A stretch of DNA of 21,181 bases. Source: CAYVBJ01 sp964517005 (lineage in GTDB: Bacteria > Bacteroidota > Rhodothermia > Balneolales > Balneolaceae). The notes below the pieces were generated by a model. It was given only the letters and a program-made list of their open reading frames with translations. It was not told where the DNA came from and made no database searches. This document shows positions 17,300 through 21,181 of this stretch, in pieces. Position 1 is the stretch's first letter. Each line of letters opens with the position of its first letter. The stretch lies in NCBI GenBank assembly GCA_964517005.1, contig CAZFAJ010000049.1:1-21181 (forward strand), given 5' to 3'. The position numbers and the translations under genes were made by a program.

Positions 17300-17420
17300 A
17301 AAATTTCATCACGTTGAATCGATCTATTGGGTTTTTACCCAGCTCTGGAAAATTAATCCCTGTTGCCCTGGAACAAAAGATCCATTAGGCGATGCGAGGA
17401 CTCAAAAGGTATCCGTATGA
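17286..17420 (+). CDS. 44-residue small protein with Cys-Cys-Pro motif, in the ynj-like operon
   Basis: A short ATG frame that begins within the end of the ATPase gene (14-base overlap) and ends in an ATGA overlap with the phosphorylase start. Without it there would be an unexplained 117-base hole in an otherwise tightly packed operon. Two-ended coupling is the main reason to call it real. The product is basic at the start (SNSKKFHH), then has IYWVFTQLWKINPCCPGTKD followed by PLGDARTQKV: two Trp, a vicinal Cys pair and a Pro/Gly turn. No signal peptide or membrane helix. I do not recognise the family. It could be a metal- or thiol-active accessory to transport or to the downstream enzymes. 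Confidence 0.7.
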   Translation: MSNSKKFHHVESIYWVFTQLWKINPCCPGTKDPLGDARTQKVSV

Positions 17421-18208
17421 ATTCATCTATCGCAGTAATTCTCGGCAGTGCTTTTGAAAAGAGTATTCCTGAAAAACTGAATCTTGAAATAATCGATATT
17501 CAGACCGGTTTTGGAACACAAAAGCTGTACAAATCGAAACAGGAAAACGGACGGGATCTGTTTGTGATCTTTCGTCATGGCCTGCCGCATACGCTGTTAC
17601 CGAATCAGATCAATTACCGTGCTCAGGCAGCCGCACTGAAAGAACTCAGCTGCGGAGCCCTGCTTATAAACAGCTCAGTAGGTGTTTTGGATCCAAACCT
17701 ACCGCTCTACAAACCCATGATGGTTACCGACCTGCTGATGCCGGAAAACCGGCTTCCAGACGGATCTACCTGCACCATGTTTGAGAAACCGGCCCCTCAC
17801 CACGGACACCTCCTCATCAAAGACGGACTCTTTTCAACAGAGCTGAACCGGCAGATTCTTGATCTGGGCGGTGATGAAATCTACAAATCTGAAGATAACG
17901 TGGTGTTTGTATACGCAGGCGGCCCGAGAGGAAAAACACCCGCTGAAAACAAAATGTGGACACAGCTGGGCGGACAGGTCAATTCAATGACCCTGGCGCC
18001 TGAAGTGGTGCTTGCCAATGAGCTGGAAATACCGTGTGCGGCAGTTGTAGTGGGACATAAATACTCGGTTCCCGGAATTGAGAACCCGCAAAAACAGAAA
18101 ATCGGAGACACACTTGAGCAGTCACGCAAAGCCACCGAATCCCTGATCATAAAATTTTTAAAAAGTGGTAAACCTGTGGATTTTGCCAACCAGATCTACC
18201 GTTTCTGA
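17417..18208 (+). CDS. Divergent nucleoside phosphorylase, MTAP/PNP family
   Basis: 263 residues from ATG 17417 (ATGA overlap with the small gene). It has the trimeric PNP/MTAP layout: AVILGSAFEK at the first phosphate loop, FRHGLPHTLLPNQINYRAQ with Arg53 and His54, LLINSSVGVLDP, then GGPRGKTPAENKMW and NSMTLAPE with sugar-contact Met191 and Thr192. The MTAP base-recognition segment that normally reads TDYD is GHKYS here (213-217), and the EGP motif before it is AGGP. Phosphate and ribose binding therefore look retained, while the base pocket is changed. Expected reaction: phosphorolysis of a nucleoside or thionucleoside in the cytoplasm; base unknown. Confidence 0.85.
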   Translation: MNSSIAVILGSAFEKSIPEKLNLEIIDIQTGFGTQKLYKSKQENGRDLFVIFRHGLPHTLLPNQINYRAQAAALKELSCGALLINSSVGVLDPNLPLYKPMMVTDLLMPENRLPDGSTCTMFEKPAPHHGHLLIKDGLFSTELNRQILDLGGDEIYKSEDNVVFVYAGGPRGKTPAENKMWTQLGGQVNSMTLAPEVVLANELEIPCAAVVVGHKYSVPGIENPQKQKIGDTLEQSRKATESLIIKFLKSGKPVDFANQIYRF

Positions 18209-18209
18209 T

Positions 18210-19259
18210 ATGAAACCATCTGCAGATGAAATTAAATTCTTTATAAAAGAGAAATTCCCGGGGTTCGAGCCTTCATCTGAACCCGTTGAACTTTCCGGTG
18301 GTAACCTGAACTATGTGTGGCGTGTGCCGGGAAAACCGCTTAACGTTATCGTAAAACACGCACCTCCCTTTATTGCATCAAATCCTAAAGAATCGCTTAA
18401 TCCGGACAGGCTTTGGTTCGAGACAAATGCACTTCGTTTGTTTATTGAAGGTGGTAAACTTTCATTTCTTTCAACCAAGGATATTTCTGTACCCCATTTT
18501 TACGGGTACGATTCAGAAAAAAATCTGCTTTTGATGGAGGATATCGGTTCCGAATCAACTCTCTTTTCTGATTATATGTTCAGAAATTACGATGATTCCA
18601 TGCCTGCAATTCTGGGTAAATTTATAGCAAACATGCACCGGCAAACTGCCGGAGTTTCTTTTTTTAAAAAATCCTTTCAGAACCTGAACATACAGAAAAC
18701 CCGGCTTCAGGTTCAGTACCGGGGGGCTGAAGAGTTTCTGGAAAATGCAGGTATAGCACCGGATCCAGTTGCCGTAAAAAATGCTGAACGTCTTGGAGAA
18801 AAACTTCTGTCACCCGGAAAATGTCTGGTTATGGGGGATCTTTGGCCTTCATCCATTCTCATTGACGGACACAAAATGCAGCTTATTGATTGGGAGTTTT
18901 GCCACTATGGGCGTCCATTGCAGGATATTGCCCATTTTATAGCACACTGCAGGCTGCATCAGGAAGCAACAGACGATCAGCGACGTAGAGAGCAGCTTCA
19001 GAAATTCAGAGATCATTTTTTAAAAAACTACCGGTTATCCCTGGGCAGTGATTTTTCAAATCTGTTTGATGAAACGGAAGTAAAAGGTTTTGCCATCCAT
19101 TACGCTATGGAAATTCTGATCCGCATTTCAGGCCCATTTAAACAGGGCTATCTTTTTGATGCATATCCGGTAAATCATCCGAAAGTCCAGAGGCTTGCAC
19201 AGGAGGCTTGTAATTTTCTTAAAAATCCGGAAAAACCGGAAGAGTATTTCCGGGAATGA
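18210..19259 (+). CDS. MTR-kinase / choline-kinase-like phosphotransferase (APH fold)
   Basis: 349 residues from ATG 18210, 1 base after the phosphorylase stop. The N-lobe has a nucleotide loop LSGGNLNYVWRV and a Lys in VIVKHAPP. The C-lobe has VMGDLWPSSILID with catalytic Asp210 and LIDWEFCHYGRPLQDIAHF with metal-binding Asp227, closest in style to methylthioribose kinases. The usual catalytic-loop His is Met here (MGD instead of HGD), also compatible with MTR-kinase-like proteins. It probably phosphorylates the hydroxyl of a sugar or small alcohol released or imported by the operon. Which one is not determinable. Last gene of the operon; no clear terminator follows before the convergent cysH. 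Confidence 0.82.
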   Translation: MKPSADEIKFFIKEKFPGFEPSSEPVELSGGNLNYVWRVPGKPLNVIVKHAPPFIASNPKESLNPDRLWFETNALRLFIEGGKLSFLSTKDISVPHFYGYDSEKNLLLMEDIGSESTLFSDYMFRNYDDSMPAILGKFIANMHRQTAGVSFFKKSFQNLNIQKTRLQVQYRGAEEFLENAGIAPDPVAVKNAERLGEKLLSPGKCLVMGDLWPSSILIDGHKMQLIDWEFCHYGRPLQDIAHFIAHCRLHQEATDDQRRREQLQKFRDHFLKNYRLSLGSDFSNLFDETEVKGFAIHYAMEILIRISGPFKQGYLFDAYPVNHPKVQRLAQEACNFLKNPEKPEEYFRE

Positions 19260-19371
19260 TCTGCGTACTCTTACTTATGCTCCTACAAAAATACTGCCAA
19301 GGCGTGACATCTCTACAAATCTGTTAAGAGTCTTTACTCAGGATTTGAAGAGATCGAAATTATTTGCAAAC

Positions 19372-20139
19372 TCATCTACCTGTTTGGACAGACAGATGGA
19401 TACCACACTCTACTTTGTCCTTGTCTTTCCATCTGCCGGCCCGCTCATGATCGCCGCTTTCAACAGGGTGCGTACAGGGAATGCACCCGATACTGGGATA
19501 ACTCTCATCATGCAGCGGATTATACGGAAGGTCATAATCATTGATATAGCTCCACAGCTTGTCTGAGGTCCAGGATGCAACCGGGTTTATTTTTATCACA
19601 TCACACTCACTGTCGTACTCCACAATTTGGGTCTCTCTCCGGGACTCAGACTGATTCCTCCTGATACCGGTAATCCATGCCGATTTATCCTGGAGGTAGT
19701 TTCTGAGCGGACGCACTTTACGAATAAAACAGCAGTGATTCGGGTTTTTATACCACAGATTATCACCAAATCTCTCTGCCTGCTCATCAAGAGTATATTC
19801 TGGAGTTATTTTTTTGATAGTAATCCCAAACTTCTTTTCAAGCTTATCACACAACTCATAGGTTTCGTTAAATAAAAGGTTTGTATCCAGGTAAAAAACA
19901 GAAACCGGCAAGCCAAGCTTATGTAAACGATGGATCAGAAATACACCCGAAAGACCAAACCCTGTGCCCATCACTATTTTTGCGCCGAACGTTTCGGCTG
20001 CCCATTTGAGAATTTCATCCGGGGTTTTTTCTTCAAAAAGACTGTTTAACTGAGTAAGCTGATTTTTACAGGATTCAATGGTTTGGAAACTATCAGCTTT
20101 GAAATTTCTATTACAGGAAATTTTCGGATTTCTATTCAT
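19372..20139 (-). CDS. cysH: Assimilatory APS/PAPS reductase, iron-sulfur type (CysH)
   Basis: 255 residues from ATG 20139 (a TTG 10 codons upstream is less likely). Reduces adenylyl sulfate to sulfite and AMP with thioredoxin electrons. The Cys pair 136-137 in NHCCFIRKV and the pair 219/222 in GCIPCTHP form the [4Fe-4S] signature typical of APS-using enzymes, and the C-terminal KVECGIH carries catalytic Cys245. The nucleotide loop is GTGFGLSGVFLIH and WITGIRRNQSESR supplies conserved Arg residues. It is convergent with the salvage operon (112-base spacer). No other sulfate-assimilation gene is visible in the window. Confidence 0.9.
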   Translation of the reverse strand: MNRNPKISCNRNFKADSFQTIESCKNQLTQLNSLFEEKTPDEILKWAAETFGAKIVMGTGFGLSGVFLIHRLHKLGLPVSVFYLDTNLLFNETYELCDKLEKKFGITIKKITPEYTLDEQAERFGDNLWYKNPNHCCFIRKVRPLRNYLQDKSAWITGIRRNQSESRRETQIVEYDSECDVIKINPVASWTSDKLWSYINDYDLPYNPLHDESYPSIGCIPCTHPVESGDHERAGRWKDKDKVECGIHLSVQTGR

Positions 20140-20394
20140 ATTATCCCGCAAATTTGGATAATTGTTCAAGGTTAGTTAGTTATTTCATATTTACAGGACG
20201 GCTGCCAGTCTAATCAGAATCACTGTTTAGAAAAACTTTCATTCTGAAAAAAACATCCGTTCATTCAGTACTTTGAAGAAAATTTTCCTAATTCTATTTG
20301 AAATACCGGATTCGAACTCTGACATTTAATTTATTGCCGGTTTGTTTGGTATCTTCAATTCGTTTAATCGGATTAGTTTATCTATGAGCAATAA

Positions 20395-20427
20395 AAAGCC
20401 CGCTGCCTTTATCAGGTAGCAGGCTTT
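20395..20427 (-). terminator. Rho-independent terminator after the Cys-rich small gene
   Basis: A strong stem of 7 + 6 base pairs with one internal mismatch (arms 20395-20408 and 20414-20427, loop of 5). Read on the minus strand it is followed by TTTTTATTG. It lies 42 bases downstream of the small minus-strand gene's stop. On the plus strand a T6 run occurs further out, so it could work weakly in both directions. Confidence 0.75.
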
Positions 20428-20468
20428 ATAAAAGTTTTTTACAGATTAGAAAATCTTGCAAGCTTTTT

Positions 20469-20591
20469 TCAGCCACCACCCATGCAGTTGAACGTACAAC
20501 AACACGAAACAGGGCAAGGCCTGACATCGTCACTATTTGCCGATAAATCATTCAGTTTATTTTTCAAACGAAAGAAAATGATATAAGCCAT
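20469..20591 (-). CDS. Cys-rich 40-residue peptide gene, RiPP-precursor-like
   Basis: Minus-strand ATG 20591 gives a 40-residue product. TTG 20567 would give 32 residues, starting KNKLNDLSANSDD, and TTG 20654 would give 61. The acidic, polar middle leads into RPCPVSCCCTFNCMGGG at the very C-terminus: five Cys in eleven residues, arranged C-x3-CCC-x3-C, then GGG and stop. A short leader with a compact Cys/Ser/Thr-rich core is how ribosomal peptide natural-product precursors look; a metal-binding or membrane-tethered peptide is the alternative. A terminator lies 42 bases after the stop, supporting independent transcription. No modifying enzyme or exporter is seen in the window. I do not recognise a named family. 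Confidence 0.5.
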   Translation of the reverse strand: MAYIIFFRLKNKLNDLSANSDDVRPCPVSCCCTFNCMGGG

Positions 20592-20789
20592 TAATACAGT
20601 TATGTTTTTCAATGAAACATCTGTAAGTATAGCGACTAAAAGAGGATAGATCAAACTCGGTTTTGAAAAAGATATATGAAAGCGCTTTTATAAAAATTTT
20701 ATTCCAAATAAAAAATACTTCATTCAAAGCATTTGTGTTAAGTCAAATATGAAATATCGGTCGAAACATATAAGCAACCACTGGTCATT

Positions 20790-20804
20790 GTCCGCCTGGC
20801 GGAC
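20790..20804. repeat. Short palindrome GTCCGCC-T-GGCGGAC
   Basis: Perfect 7-base arms, first of a cluster of hairpins between 20790 and 20959 in otherwise AT-rich non-coding DNA. Confidence 0.7.
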
Positions 20805-20814
20805 GATCAATCTT

Positions 20815-20935
20815 GTAACCCCGGAATTTGATTCCGGGGATTTCGAGGGTTTTGCTTTCAGCAGAAATCATTCGTGCCTCCGGCACTTTCCCTGTTATGC
20901 GGCCGGCTATTCCCAGGGATGAATCCCTGGGTTAC
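20815..20935. repeat. REP-like intergenic element with GTAACC/GGTTAC ends and three hairpins
   Basis: Bounded by GTAACC (20815-20820) and its inverse GGTTAC (20930-20935). Inside are three near-perfect hairpins: CCCCGGAAT/ATTCCGGGG (20819-20839), GTGCC/GGCAC (20874-20886) and CCCAGGGAT/ATCCCTGGG (20912-20931). A fourth, GTGCC-AAAA-GGCAC, follows at 20946-20959. This arrangement is typical of dispersed palindromic repeats in Bacteroidota-related genomes. No transposase is present in the window. Confidence 0.65.
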
Positions 20936-21135
20936 AATATGTACCGTGCCAAAAGGCACTTGGAGATAGTTGGATGACTAAAATAAATAATATCGATAAA
21001 ATCCACGACCGGTGTCGGGATGGCAAAATCCGGTGAGATCGGGACCAGAAAAATACTGGCCCCGGGAATGCTTAGGTCCTTACACAATTGACATATATGA
21101 GTTGACACGACATTAGCTTTTGAACAGCGGTAATA

Positions 21136-21181
21136 TTATTCAGCAGTTATTTTTTTATACAAATATTCCACAGCTTCTTCC
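21136..21181 (-). CDS. Possible 3' end of a minus-strand gene entering from the right
   Basis: Reading the minus strand from the edge gives EEAVEYLYKKITAE then TAA. The composition (amphipathic, charged helix) is protein-like, and the gene direction matches the two upstream-facing minus genes, but fourteen residues are too few to name a family. Confidence 0.35.
   Translation of the reverse strand, partial: EEAVEYLYKKITAE

Larger units (their letters stand above)
20592..21135. other. Non-coding stretch at right end (544 bases)
   Basis: Apart from the palindrome cluster I see no gene. TTGACA occurs twice, 14 bases apart (21088-21093 and 21102-21107), in the order expected of a paired site or of coincidental -35-like hexamers; no matching -10 box was convincing. 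Confidence 0.5.

Noticed and set aside
19266..19331. ACTCTTA...TAAGAGT inverted pair between the convergent kinase and cysH genes
   Set aside because: The arms are 7 bases with a loop of over 50 bases and no T run, so it is not a credible terminator.
20308..20319. GGATTCGAACTC resembles a tRNA T-loop (GTTCGAATCC on the minus strand)
   Set aside because: The flanking bases do not form the 5-base T-stem, and no anticodon arm, D arm or acceptor stem can be folded around it.
20592..20654. Longer 61-residue form of the Cys-rich peptide from TTG 20654
   Set aside because: It needs a TTG start, although the added hydrophobic stretch could be a membrane helix; ATG 20591 is the more economical start. 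Not fully excluded.
20815..20959. CRISPR-like array from the repeated hairpins
   Set aside because: The hairpins differ in sequence and spacing; there is no constant repeat with unique spacers and no cas gene.

Overview
The window looks like a draft-genome or metagenome scaffold from the Balneolota/Rhodothermia side of the Bacteroidota. This is inferred from family resemblance, not from a marker gene. The supporting signs are a type IX secretion (Por) C-terminal sorting domain, a TonB-dependent receptor with an N-terminal carboxypeptidase-like domain, A-rich leaders without clear Shine-Dalgarno sites, and a laminarin-type glycan locus. Two 100-base N runs (4486-4585 and 7097-7196) are scaffold gaps, and each one breaks a gene.

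Region 1 (1-7998, + strand) is a beta-glucan (laminarin-like) use locus. It begins with the end of a GH17 glucanase, followed by a GH30 lipoprotein. Next is an unusual fusion of a GPH-type sugar:cation symporter to a GH17 domain, then two more GH17 enzymes without signal peptides. It ends with a T9SS-secreted glycan-binding protein carrying near-identical CBM-like repeats. The inferred scheme is that the secreted protein binds glucan, the GH30 lipoprotein removes beta-1,6-linked glucose, the GPH symporter imports oligosaccharides, and cytoplasmic GH17 domains cleave them, one of them tethered to the importer. A strong terminator closes the block.

Region 2 (8167-10484) holds unrelated genes: a small two-helix membrane protein on the minus strand, a DgkA-type lipid kinase, an intergenic stretch with a degenerate ~83-base direct repeat, and a DUF2064 GT-A-like protein.

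Region 3 (10652-19259, + strand) reads as one transport-and-salvage operon. In order it has a TonB-dependent/Oar-like receptor, a YnjB-type lipoprotein binding protein, two separate YnjC-like permease subunits, a YnjD ATPase, an overlapping 44-residue Cys/Trp-containing small protein, a divergent MTAP/PNP-family phosphorylase, and an MTR-kinase/choline-kinase-like phosphotransferase. From the binding protein onward almost every junction overlaps or is separated by 1 base. The phosphorylase keeps its phosphate-site RHG and Met-Thr motifs but lacks the purine-recognising TDYD signature, so the substrate may not be an ordinary purine nucleoside. This is the best candidate for an undescribed pathway.

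Region 4 (19372-21181, mostly minus strand) contains an iron-sulfur APS-reductase-type CysH and a very short gene ending in a symmetric C-x3-CCC-x3-C motif plus GGG, followed by a good terminator; it resembles a RiPP precursor or metal-binding peptide. A cluster of REP-like palindromes follows, and at the right edge there is probably the 3' tail of another minus-strand gene. I saw no tRNA, rRNA, CRISPR array or insertion sequence.
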